Assembly: GCF_008180445.1 (NCBI RefSeq)
Contig: NZ_VTER01000011.1
Span: 124,001-188,000 of the forward strand
From: Bacillus_AB infantis_B
GTDB taxonomy: Bacteria; Bacillota; Bacilli; Bacillales; Cytobacillaceae
Reading direction: 5' to 3'
Length of the DNA stretch: 64,000 bases
A model generated the notes under the pieces. That model did no database searches. It saw only the letters and a program-made list of their open reading frames with translations, and was not told where the DNA came from. Shown piece by piece: positions 17,804 through 25,825 of the stretch; positions within the stretch are counted from its first letter, which is position 1; every line of letters starts with the position of its first letter. The position numbers and the translations under genes were made by a program.

Positions 17804-18190
17804 ATGCGCTATATTCTTCTGCTGTTGATCGTCATCCCGGCAGCTGAAATAGGAGTTCTTCTGCTGTCAGGAAAGGTCATCGGTGTATGGCTGACCATCC
17901 TGCTCATCATTTGTACCGGCCTGCTTGGTGCATACCTGGCTAAGAAGCAGGGGCTTGAGACAATCCGCAGGGTACAGGAACAGCTCGGCCGCGGCCAGCT
18001 TCCGGGAGATGCGGTCCTGGATGGCATCTGCATCCTTGTCGGCGGCACGCTGCTCTTGACGCCCGGGTTTATTACAGATATAACTGGTTTCCTTCTGCTG
18101 CTGCCCCCTTCAAGGATATTCTTCAAAAATATCCTGATGAAAATTTTCAGGAGCAGGATTCAAAGAGGAAACATTAAGATTATCAGATAG
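17804..18190 (+). CDS. fxsA: FxsA-family membrane protein
   Basis: A 128-residue inner-membrane protein with three to four hydrophobic segments (about residues 3-21, 27-47 and 70-96) and a basic C-terminus (FRSRIQRGNIKIIR). It matches the FxsA/YtzA family; E. coli FxsA counters F-exclusion of phage T7, but its role in Bacillus is unknown. The start is ATG 17804 behind TGGAGGAAAAG. It ends in a bidirectional hairpin shared with convergent ytvI. Confidence 0.85.
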   Translation: MRYILLLLIVIPAAEIGVLLLSGKVIGVWLTILLIICTGLLGAYLAKKQGLETIRRVQEQLGRGQLPGDAVLDGICILVGGTLLLTPGFITDITGFLLLLPPSRIFFKNILMKIFRSRIQRGNIKIIR

Positions 18191-18260
18191 AAAGAAAGTC
18201 TGCCCTGGAGCAGCGGGTTCCTTATCCCCCGCCTCCTGCATGGCAGACTTTCTTCTTTTC
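18190..18260. terminator. Bidirectional terminator between fxsA and ytvI
   Basis: Thirteen-base arms AAGAAAGTCTGCC / GGCAGACTTTCTT enclose a second small stem (GCGGG/CCCGC). T-rich flanks occur on both strands. Confidence 0.75.
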
Positions 18261-18269
18261 ATTGCCTGT

Positions 18270-19397
18270 TCATACAGGATTTCTTCTGTCATTTCCTTTA
18301 ATGTAAAGCCATAAATCCCTGAACACGCCTGCCTTATGGAGGGTCGTGATAATGACAAGGACGACAGGTCCTGCAATGAGGCCAAGAAAACCGATTGTCT
18401 TAAAGCCGACAAACAAAGCCACCAGGGTAGCAAGCGGATCCATGCCTATGCTGGAGGAAAGCACCTTCGGCTCCATGACCTGCCTTTGTACAAGGACGAT
18501 GACATATAGGACTCCCAGTCCGACTGCGGTGCTCATTTCTCCTGCAATGGCCTCATAAATGATCCAAGGGACAAAGATCAGGCCTGTGCCCAGGTAAGGG
18601 ATGATGTCAACGATCCCTGTAACGAGGGCAATCGTGATGGCATAATCTACACGAAGGATGAGCAGCCCGATTAATATGATGATAGCAGTGATAGAGACCA
18701 GGGTGGCCTGTGCTTTGACAAACCCGAATAAGGCCTTTTTCAGATCGGTGAAAACTGTTGCGCTGCTGGCTTTTGCTTTTTCAGGGAGCAGCCTGTTCCC
18801 CAGGATGGAAAGCCTGTACCAGTCTTTGCTGATGAAAAAAGTGGCCAGAAGGGAAAAAATCACGACCGTTGCAGCATTAGGGAACCACGAAAGGATATTT
18901 GGGATTTTTTCAAAAAACGATTGTATAAAAGATCCTGCGGTCGCTCCGAATCTGGAGCCTACATTTTGGATATTGGCGAGGATGGTATCCTTTTGTCCCG
19001 TATCCAGGCTGTTGAACATACTGGTAAGCTGATTGTAAAGCGGGATCAGCTGTCCTGCAAAAAAGTCTTCGGCATATGTAATCAGCGTTTCAAGATGATT
19101 CGGGACCACCTGTGCCAGGTAGTCTGCACCAGAGACGATCTCGGCAATCAGCAGAGTAATAAGACCGGCAAAAAAGGCAAAAATAAGAATCAGGCTGATA
19201 AGAACGGCGAGAGCCCTTGGCATCCTCCCTTTCCTGACAAGGAAATTGACAAGCGGATTCATGAGAAACGCAATGGCGAATCCGATTATAAACGGATAGG
19301 TTACCTTTGAAATATAAAATAAACCAGCCAGGAGCAGGAGGACTGCTCCAATAACTACAATAAATCTCAGGGATCGATTCAGATAAACAGTATTCAA
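18270..19397 (-). CDS. ytvI: AI-2E family transporter YtvI
   Basis: A 375-residue polytopic protein of the UPF0118/AI-2E transporter family, with membrane segments near residues 10-30, 32-52, 62-85, about 155-175 and four more between 210 and 350. Family motifs include PFIIGFAIAFLMNPLVNFLV near the N-terminus and DIIPYLGTGLIFVPW. Some members export autoinducer-2 or move Na+/H+; the substrate of YtvI is unknown to me. GGAGG lies 10 bases before ATG 19397. In B. subtilis ytvI is close to ytwI and citZ, as here, though the strand differs from the neighbours. Confidence 0.88.
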   Translation of the reverse strand: MNTVYLNRSLRFIVVIGAVLLLLAGLFYISKVTYPFIIGFAIAFLMNPLVNFLVRKGRMPRALAVLISLILIFAFFAGLITLLIAEIVSGADYLAQVVPNHLETLITYAEDFFAGQLIPLYNQLTSMFNSLDTGQKDTILANIQNVGSRFGATAGSFIQSFFEKIPNILSWFPNAATVVIFSLLATFFISKDWYRLSILGNRLLPEKAKASSATVFTDLKKALFGFVKAQATLVSITAIIILIGLLILRVDYAITIALVTGIVDIIPYLGTGLIFVPWIIYEAIAGEMSTAVGLGVLYVIVLVQRQVMEPKVLSSSIGMDPLATLVALFVGFKTIGFLGLIAGPVVLVIITTLHKAGVFRDLWLYIKGNDRRNPV

Positions 19398-19785
19398 AAC
19401 CGTTTTTCCTCCTTGGGATATTCAAATTTGCGCCGGCAGTGCAGCCCTCTGCCGATACTGCACTGCCCGGCCGGCATCACTTCATATTACGTTCACTGCT
19501 TGAATATGATTCGGCACTGCCGGAAAAAAGGTGATTTTTCAGGGCAGGCGCCGCTAAAGCAGCCAGGACCAGCATACAGTGACATATTCGTTGAAGACGG
19601 CCCATTGTCCTGCTGCATATGTTTCAAAAGGAAAAAGCGATTAAGCAGCACTTCAGCATTAGAATCAGGAGGAAGACCTGCCTGAAAAGCTATGCAGCAG
19701 CATGTGTGCATTGTAAGGCAAATCGGTAAAAAACCTCAATTATATTATGTTAAAATAATGAAAGTATGAAGGAAGGAAGAATCAT
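19398..19785. other. Non-coding gap between divergent ytvI and ytwI with a GC-rich inverted repeat
   Basis: GGCAGTGCAG (19435-19444) and CTGCACTGCC (19458-19467) form a ten-base perfect inverted repeat near the ytvI start. A 72-codon minus-strand reading frame (19493-19711) has no ribosome site or recognisable protein and is not called. Nothing else is evident. Confidence 0.5.
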
Positions 19786-20244
19786 ATGTCACAGTCGCTT
19801 ATTTTTTTGATCCTGCTGCTGGCCATCGGGCTGGCTGCGAAAAATAACTCTCTTGTCCTTGCTGTCATGGTGCTGGTGGCTATAAAAGCCATTGGTGCTG
19901 ATTCAAAGATATTTTCCGTGCTGCAGTCAAAAGGAGTCAATTGGGGAGTCACGGTTATTACAATCGCAGTACTGGCCCCGATTGCAAGCGGAGATATCGG
20001 TTTCAAGGAACTGACAGCTGCTTTTAAATCGCCGTATGCCTGGATCGCCCTGATTTCGGGAATGGCGGTCGCGCTGATAGCAAAAGGCGGATTGACACTG
20101 CTGACCGAGGATCCGCATATTACGGCAGCGCTTGTTCTTGGGACCATTCTGGCCGTATCCCTGTTTAAGGGGGTTGCAGTCGGGCCATTGATCGGAGCTG
20201 GAATCGCTTACATGGCAATGAGACTATTTGAATTTCTAAAATAG
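19786..20244 (+). CDS. ytwI: DUF441-family membrane protein YtwI
   Basis: A 152-residue integral membrane protein with four hydrophobic segments (about residues 4-20, 22-40, 52-72 and 110-148, the last probably two). It matches the UPF0756/DUF441 family (YtwI), of unknown function, and sits upstream of citZ as in B. subtilis. GGAAGGAAG lies ahead of ATG. No catalytic or binding motif is visible. Confidence 0.87.
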   Translation: MSQSLIFLILLLAIGLAAKNNSLVLAVMVLVAIKAIGADSKIFSVLQSKGVNWGVTVITIAVLAPIASGDIGFKELTAAFKSPYAWIALISGMAVALIAKGGLTLLTEDPHITAALVLGTILAVSLFKGVAVGPLIGAGIAYMAMRLFEFLK

Positions 20245-20290
20245 TTTTCTCCAAAAATAATAATTTTTTCACATTTCGAGTGCCTTTTCG

Positions 20291-20319
20291 TTCACAAATA
20301 TCAGATAATTGTTTATAAT
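20291..20319 (+). promoter_or_regulatory. Sigma-A promoter of citZ
   Basis: TTCACA (20291-20296), 17-bp spacer, TATAAT (20314-20319). It predicts a leader of nearly 290 nt before citZ, containing stems such as CTGCAG...CTGCAG and CCGGCATG...CATACCGG. Confidence 0.75.
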
Positions 20320-20388
20320 AGGACTTGTAAGCGTAACCTTTTTACAATTTCCTGCCGCCAGAATCAGTAAAAGGCGGCAACGAAAAAA

Positions 20389-20402
20389 TGAAAGCATTTT
20401 CT
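20389..20402. promoter_or_regulatory. Catabolite-responsive element (cre) in the citZ leader
   Basis: TGAAAGCATTTTCT fits the CcpA consensus TGWAANCGNTNWCA except for the central G and the last base. It lies about 60 bp past the predicted transcription start, so CcpA could block elongation; citZ is a known CcpA target in B. subtilis. Confidence 0.65.
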
Positions 20403-20613
20403 TTTTTTTAATACTGGTTCCGAGCAAGCGCTCGATATATCAGGCTTGCGGAGCTTTGTTCAAAAACCTGCAGCATCAGCTCTGCAGTCTATTACACAAC
20501 AGGCTCGGTCGGGCTGAACAGAATGATCTTTTACCGGTGCTATTTTTGGACATGCCGGCATGTTTACAGGCATACCGGCAAGGGGAAAATCAATTTGTAA
20601 AGGAGAGGTTCAT

Positions 20614-21732
20614 ATGACAGCAACACGAGGACTTGAAGGGGTAGTGGCGACTACTTCCTCTATCAGCTCGATCATCGACGATACGCTCACTTATGTGGGA
20701 TATAATATCGATGATCTGGCGGAAAATGCAAGTTTTGAAGAGGTAATCTATTTATTGTGGCACAGGAAGCTTCCGACTGCCAAACAATTGGAAGAGCTTA
20801 AGAACCAGCTGGCAGAAGATATGGAACTTCCGCAGGAAGTGCTTGAACATTTCAAAATGTATCCGATTGATAAGGTGCATCCTATGGCAGCGCTGAGGTC
20901 GGCTGTGTCCCTGCTTGGTTTATATGATGAGGAAGCAGATGAAATGAATGAAGAGGCCAATTACCGCAAAGCAGTCCGCCTGCAGGCCAAAATGCCTGCG
21001 ATCGTTACGGCATTTGCACGTGTGCGCAAAGGGCTGGATCCGATCGCCCCTAGAAAGGATCTCACTTTTGCTGCCAACTTCCTTTATATGCTTACTGGCA
21101 ACGAGCCGGAAGATATCGCAGTTGAAGCTTTCAACAAGGCGCTTGTCCTGCATGCCGACCATGAACTGAATGCATCCACTTTCACTGCCCGTGTCTGTGT
21201 AGCGACATTGTCTGACGTTTATTCCGGTGTCACTGCAGCGATCGGCGCTCTTAAAGGGCCTCTTCATGGAGGAGCAAACGAAGCCGTCATGAAGATGCTT
21301 ACAGAAATCGGCGAATTGAATAATGTAGATTCATATATTCGCGAAAAGCTGGACAATAAAGAAAAAATCATGGGCTTTGGCCACCGCGTATACCGTAAAG
21401 GCGATCCGCGCGCCAAACACCTGAGGGAAATGTCTGAAAAGCTGACTCATCTGACTGGTGAGCCGCACTGGTACCAGATGTCAACACAGATTGAAGACAT
21501 TGTGACAGGAGAAAAAGACCTTCCGCCGAATGTTGATTTTTATTCTGCATCTGTTTATCACAGCCTGGGAATCGACCATGACCTGTTTACGCCGATCTTT
21601 GCCGTAAGCCGCGTATCCGGATGGCTTGCCCATATTCTTGAGCAATACGAAAACAACCGCCTCATCCGTCCGCGCGCCGACTATACAGGACCGGGCATGC
21701 AGACGTACGTTCCGGTTGCTGAACGCGGATAA
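20614..21732 (+). CDS. citZ: Citrate synthase
   Basis: TCA-cycle entry enzyme condensing acetyl-CoA and oxaloacetate. The 372-residue length equals the Bacillus form. Catalytic regions are visible: GPLHGGANEAV with one active-site His, GFGHRVYRKGDPRAK with another, and NVDFYSASVYHSLGI with the Asp. ATG 20614 is chosen over in-frame upstream codons because AAAGGAGAGGT lies immediately ahead and the product then begins MTATRGLEGV. It heads the citZ-icd-mdh cluster. The long leader and cre indicate carbon-catabolite control; aconitase binding to the citZ leader is reported in B. subtilis but cannot be judged here. Confidence 0.96.
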   Translation: MTATRGLEGVVATTSSISSIIDDTLTYVGYNIDDLAENASFEEVIYLLWHRKLPTAKQLEELKNQLAEDMELPQEVLEHFKMYPIDKVHPMAALRSAVSLLGLYDEEADEMNEEANYRKAVRLQAKMPAIVTAFARVRKGLDPIAPRKDLTFAANFLYMLTGNEPEDIAVEAFNKALVLHADHELNASTFTARVCVATLSDVYSGVTAAIGALKGPLHGGANEAVMKMLTEIGELNNVDSYIREKLDNKEKIMGFGHRVYRKGDPRAKHLREMSEKLTHLTGEPHWYQMSTQIEDIVTGEKDLPPNVDFYSASVYHSLGIDHDLFTPIFAVSRVSGWLAHILEQYENNRLIRPRADYTGPGMQTYVPVAERG

Positions 21733-21971
21733 TATAGTAAACAATTTTACTTTTCAGTAAAAAATTGATGTAATAGAAGAAGGGAATTCGGATGCCTCTT
21801 TTTAAAGAGGATAGGATGGCAGCATGATAGAATGATAGGCTGCACTTTCAAACTTCCGTTTCCTGGATAAAACCGCGCACCGATCGGCATTCCGGCCAGC
21901 TTTTTCCCGCTGGTCTCTGCTGCCGGGATGATGTGTGCCGGCCTATGCTTAAGAATCTGGAGGGAGAAACC

Positions 21972-23240
21972 ATGCAAGGTGAAAAAATTACTGTAACGAA
22001 CGGCGCTTTAAACGTGCCTAACAATCCTATCGTCCCATTTATCGAGGGAGATGGAACTGGACCGGATATTTGGGCTTCAGCATCAAGAGTATTGGATGCT
22101 GCAGTTGAGAAGGCTTATAATGGCGAGCGCAAAATCGTCTGGAAAGAGGTTCTTGCAGGTGAAAAGGCATTCAACCAGACGGGTGAATGGCTTCCATCTG
22201 AAACGCTTGAACAGATCAACGAATACCTGATTGCGATTAAAGGTCCGCTGACAACTCCAATCGGAGGAGGAATCCGTTCATTGAACGTTGCCCTTCGCCA
22301 GGAGCTTGACCTGTATGTCTGCCTGCGCCCTGTACGCTGGTTCGAAGGTGTCCCTTCTCCAGTCAAGCGTCCTCAGGATACTGATATGGTTATTTTCCGC
22401 GAAAATACGGAAGATATCTATGCAGGGATTGAATATGCAAAAGGCTCTGATGAAGTGAAGAAGCTGATCTCCTTCCTTCAAAACGAAATGGGCGTCAATA
22501 AGATCCGTTTCCCTGAGACATCAGGAATCGGCATCAAGCCAGTGTCTGAAGAAGGCACAAGCCGTTTAGTCCGTGCAGCTATTGATTATGCCATCAAGGA
22601 AGGCCGCAAATCAGTAACGCTTGTACATAAAGGCAATATCATGAAGTTTACAGAAGGCGCATTCAAAAACTGGGGCTATGAGTTGGCTGAGAAGGAATAC
22701 GGCGACAAAGTATTCACTTGGGCCCAGTATGACCGCATCAAAGAAGAGCAGGGGACAGAGGCTGCCAATAATGCACAGGCTGATGCAGAAGCTGCAGGCA
22801 AAATTATCGTCAAGGATGCCATTGCCGATATCTTCCTTCAGCAGATCCTTACACGTCCGCGCGAGTTTGATGTAGTGGCTACAATGAACCTGAACGGAGA
22901 TTATATCTCTGATGCACTGGCTGCACAGGTAGGCGGCATCGGAATCGCTCCTGGAGCAAACATCAACTATGTAACAGGGCATGCAATCTTTGAAGCAACC
23001 CACGGCACTGCACCTAAGTATGCCGGTCTTGACAAAGTCAATCCATCTTCAGTCATCCTGTCAGGCGTATTGCTGCTTGAGCATCTTGGCTGGACTGAAG
23101 CTGCGAACTTAATCGTCAAATCCATGGAAAATACAATCGCTTCAAAAGTTGTGACTTATGACTTTGCGCGTCTGATGGACGGTGCGACAGAAGTGAAATG
23201 TTCTGAGTTCGGCGATGAGCTGATCAAGAACATGAAGTAA
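21972..23240 (+). CDS. icd: NADP-dependent isocitrate dehydrogenase
   Basis: TCA-cycle enzyme (422 residues) making 2-oxoglutarate, CO2 and NADPH. It shows PFIEGDGTGPDIW at the N-terminus, the substrate loop (Ser in PIGGGIRSLNVALRQ), the FRENTEDIYAGIEY motif, the metal-ligand region NLNGDYISDALAAQVGG and the NADP-binding ATHGTAPKYAG. ATG 21972 follows GGAGGGAGAA. It is separated from citZ by 239 bp containing a small hairpin (CCTCTTT/AAAGAGG near 21797) and lies 130 bp before mdh. Confidence 0.96.
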   Translation: MQGEKITVTNGALNVPNNPIVPFIEGDGTGPDIWASASRVLDAAVEKAYNGERKIVWKEVLAGEKAFNQTGEWLPSETLEQINEYLIAIKGPLTTPIGGGIRSLNVALRQELDLYVCLRPVRWFEGVPSPVKRPQDTDMVIFRENTEDIYAGIEYAKGSDEVKKLISFLQNEMGVNKIRFPETSGIGIKPVSEEGTSRLVRAAIDYAIKEGRKSVTLVHKGNIMKFTEGAFKNWGYELAEKEYGDKVFTWAQYDRIKEEQGTEAANNAQADAEAAGKIIVKDAIADIFLQQILTRPREFDVVATMNLNGDYISDALAAQVGGIGIAPGANINYVTGHAIFEATHGTAPKYAGLDKVNPSSVILSGVLLLEHLGWTEAANLIVKSMENTIASKVVTYDFARLMDGATEVKCSEFGDELIKNMK

Positions 23241-23370
23241 GACCAGCAGGAACTTTTTCAGGAGGCCGGTTCTCATCCGAGGACGGCCTCTTACATAATC
23301 GGAGATATCCGGCCGCTGCCCTGCCAGCTGCAGGCTGCGTACCAAACCATTCCTTAAGGGGGAACATGTC

Positions 23371-24309
23371 ATGACATTGAAACGCAAAAAGATTTCTGTA
23401 ATCGGCGGAGGATTTACCGGAGCAACGACAGCTTTCCTGCTTGCCCAAAAGGAGCTTGGGGATGTAGTCCTTGTGGATATTCCTCAAATGGAAAACCCTA
23501 CAAAAGGAAAAGCGCTTGATATGCTTGAAGCAAGTCCTGTACAAGGGTTTGATGCCAATATAACAGGCACATCCAGCTATGAAGATACGAAGGATTCCGA
23601 TATCGTGGTGATTACAGCCGGAATTGCACGCAAGCCTGGCATGAGCCGTGACGACCTTGTCCAGACAAACCAAAAAATCATGAAAAGCGTCGCGCAGGAA
23701 ATTGTAAAATATTCTCCTGACTGCTATATCATTGTCCTGACAAACCCGGTTGATGCCATGACCTATACAGTCTTCACAGAGTCAGGCTTCCCGAAAAACC
23801 GGGTAATAGGCCAGTCGGGCATCCTTGACACGGCTCGTTTCCGAACCTTTGTCGCCCAGGAGCTTAATCTTTCTGTTAAGGATATTACAGGGTTCGTCCT
23901 TGGCGGACATGGAGATGACATGGTGCCGCTTGTCCGCTATTCTTATGCAGGGGGCATTCCGCTGGAAACATTGATTCCGAAGGACCGCCTGGATGCAATC
24001 GTTGAGCGGACACGCAAAGGCGGAGGAGAAATCGTTAACCTTCTTGGAAACGGAAGCGCTTATTATGCTCCGGCTGCTTCTTTGGTGGAGATGTGCGAAG
24101 CAATCCTTAAAGACCAGCGGCGGGTGCTCCCTTCCATTGCTTATCTTGAAGGGGAATACGGTTATGAAGGTATTTATCTTGGAGTTCCAACCATTCTTGG
24201 GGCGAACGGGATCGAAAAAATCATTGAACTGGAACTGACAGAAGAAGAAAAAGCTGCGCTGGATAAATCGGCGGAAGCTGTCCGAAATGTGATGGATGTG
24301 CTTGCTTGA
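23371..24309 (+). CDS. mdh: Malate dehydrogenase (LDH-like)
   Basis: NAD-dependent enzyme of 312 residues oxidising malate to oxaloacetate. The Rossmann motif GGGFTGATTAFLL with Asp in VLVDIPQ indicates NAD use; ITAGIARKPGMSRDDL carries the substrate Arg pair, LTNPVDAMTY and DTARFR follow, and LGGHGDDMVPL contains the catalytic His. This is the lactate-dehydrogenase-like MalDH found in Bacillus. GGGGG precedes ATG. A strong terminator closes the citZ-icd-mdh cluster. Confidence 0.96.
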   Translation: MTLKRKKISVIGGGFTGATTAFLLAQKELGDVVLVDIPQMENPTKGKALDMLEASPVQGFDANITGTSSYEDTKDSDIVVITAGIARKPGMSRDDLVQTNQKIMKSVAQEIVKYSPDCYIIVLTNPVDAMTYTVFTESGFPKNRVIGQSGILDTARFRTFVAQELNLSVKDITGFVLGGHGDDMVPLVRYSYAGGIPLETLIPKDRLDAIVERTRKGGGEIVNLLGNGSAYYAPAASLVEMCEAILKDQRRVLPSIAYLEGEYGYEGIYLGVPTILGANGIEKIIELELTEEEKAALDKSAEAVRNVMDVLA

Positions 24310-24320
24310 TAAACAATCAA

Positions 24321-24347
24321 ATCGGGGGAAATACCCCCGATTTTTTT
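24321..24347 (+). terminator. Terminator of mdh
   Basis: ATCGGGGG / CCCCCGAT with loop AAATA, then seven T. Confidence 0.92.
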
Positions 24348-24380
24348 AAAAATAAATAACTGAATTATCAAACTTATAAA

Positions 24381-24394
24381 TGAAAACGATTACA
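24381..24394. promoter_or_regulatory. Perfect cre site before the MaoC-like gene
   Basis: TGAAAACGATTACA satisfies every fixed position of the CcpA consensus TGWAANCGNTNWCA. It ends 20 bp before the TTG start and just before the ribosome site, suggesting glucose repression of this gene. Confidence 0.7.
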
Positions 24395-24414
24395 ACAATT
24401 GGAGGTGCTCTTCC

Positions 24415-24891
24415 TTGCTTCTAGGAAAAAAGCGCAAACTGGGCAGGAGAATTGAAGAAATAACTGCTGGGGAAAAGCTGACTTTAACAGAAAAAATAGA
24501 GGATAAGGATCTGCTGCTTTATCTTGGCTTGACCAATGATGCTAATCCTCTTTATATCCAGCATGACTATGCTTCCCAGACGCCTTATAAAAAACCGATA
24601 GTACCCAATATCATGCTGAATGGCATCATATCTTCGGCGGTTTCCAAGTATTTGCCTGGTCCGGGATCTCATATTCTCAAACAGGAGATTGAGTACCATA
24701 AACCTGTGTTCCATTATTCTGTCATCGAATTTTTATTTTTGGTAGATGACGTAAATCAAAGCAGCCATACAGTAACAATCAAAGTGGAGGCCATCACGGA
24801 AGAAGGCGAACTCGCATTGAGCGGTTCTCTCCTTGTATGCCCTCCGTACCGCCTGGAAGGAATGGAAGGAAGCGCTTTGGATAACTTTTAA
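24415..24891 (+). CDS. MaoC-like hotdog protein, probable hydratase
   Basis: A 158-residue protein with a single hotdog fold of the MaoC/(R)-specific enoyl-CoA hydratase type: the loop DKDLLLYLGLTNDANPLYIQ keeps the Asp/Asn-PL-(H/Y) arrangement of the family, although the usual catalytic His of the D-x4-H dyad appears as Tyr or the nearby His (YIQHDYA). It may hydrate enoyl-CoA or only bind acyl-CoA; the substrate is unknown. Start is TTG 24415 behind GGAGGTG. It is a single-gene unit with its own terminator and a perfect cre upstream. Confidence 0.75.
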   Translation: MLLGKKRKLGRRIEEITAGEKLTLTEKIEDKDLLLYLGLTNDANPLYIQHDYASQTPYKKPIVPNIMLNGIISSAVSKYLPGPGSHILKQEIEYHKPVFHYSVIEFLFLVDDVNQSSHTVTIKVEAITEEGELALSGSLLVCPPYRLEGMEGSALDNF

Positions 24892-24904
24892 TAGACGACA
24901 TATA

Positions 24905-24935
24905 GACCCGGAATGGAAGCATTCCGGGTCTTTTT
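24905..24935 (+). terminator. Terminator of the MaoC-like gene
   Basis: Perfect eleven-base arms GACCCGGAATG / CATTCCGGGTC, loop GAAG, then TTTTT. Confidence 0.92.
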
Positions 24936-25111
24936 AATCTTTTTTAGCTTAAATCTCATGCACGGACTATCCACCGGCCATAAGACACCCTGTTAATCAT
25001 ATTTCTTATCCCTGAATATTCCTTATTGCTTTTCCTCCGGCACCATATATTATAATAGAACTGTGGTACTTGGGGTTTTTACAGGGGTAATATAGATTAT
25101 TGGAGGCCTTT

Positions 25112-25825
25112 ATGGATAAAAAAGTGCTAGTAGTTGATGATGAACAATCCATTGTCACCCTTTTGGAGTATAACCTGAAACAGGCAGGATATGAGGTAAT
25201 CACTGCAATGGATGGAGAGTCCGGCAAGGATTTTGCCCTGCAGGAAAGGCCGGATCTGATCGTACTGGATCTAATGCTGCCAAAGCTCAATGGCATAGAG
25301 GTCTGCAAGCAGCTCCGCCAGGAAAAAATACATACACCCATCCTCATGCTGACTGCAAAGGATGATGAATTTGATAAGGTGCTTGGCCTGGAGCTTGGCG
25401 CTGATGATTATATGACAAAACCTTTTAGCCCGAGAGAGGTTGTTGCCCGGGTAAAAGCAATCCTGCGCAGGACTCAGCTGACGGCCGGGCAGCAGGAGCA
25501 GGCTGAAGAGGATTCAGATTCTATCCGGATAGGCGGGCTGAAGATCTTCCCGGAGCATTATGAGGCATTTTTCTCGGAAGAACTGCTGGAACTGACACCG
25601 AAGGAGTTTGAACTCCTGCTTTACCTTGCCCAAAATAAAGGCAGGGTGCTGACAAGAGACCAGCTGCTGAGTGCTGTATGGAATTATGATTTCGCAGGAG
25701 ATACAAGAATCGTGGATGTGCATGTCAGCCATCTGCGGGAAAAGATCGAAGAGAACACAAAAAAGCCGGCTTATATAAAAACAATCAGGGGTCTGGGCTA
25801 TAAATTGGAGGAGCCGAAGGGCTGA
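25112..25825 (+). CDS. phoP: Phosphate-regulon response regulator PhoP
   Basis: OmpR-family DNA-binding response regulator, 237 residues, partner of PhoR in phosphate starvation. The receiver domain has the acidic pair DDEQ, phospho-acceptor Asp53 in LIVLDLMLP and Lys in YMTKPFSPRE; the C-terminal winged helix (about 135-235) ends with TRIVDVHVSHLREKIE and TIRGLGYKLE. ATG 25112 is preferred to an upstream in-frame TTG because GGAGG lies directly before it. Its stop overlaps the phoR start (TGATG), so the pair is coupled. A TATAAT occurs at 25051 but its spacing to a -35 is poor. Confidence 0.93.
   Translation: MDKKVLVVDDEQSIVTLLEYNLKQAGYEVITAMDGESGKDFALQERPDLIVLDLMLPKLNGIEVCKQLRQEKIHTPILMLTAKDDEFDKVLGLELGADDYMTKPFSPREVVARVKAILRRTQLTAGQQEQAEEDSDSIRIGGLKIFPEHYEAFFSEELLELTPKEFELLLYLAQNKGRVLTRDQLLSAVWNYDFAGDTRIVDVHVSHLREKIEENTKKPAYIKTIRGLGYKLEEPKG

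Noticed and set aside
19435..19467. GC-rich inverted repeat considered as a terminator
   Set aside because: It lies at the 5' side of both divergent genes and has no T-run.
19493..19711. 72-codon minus-strand frame between ytvI and ytwI
   Set aside because: Cys- and Phe-rich with no ribosome site and no family resemblance.
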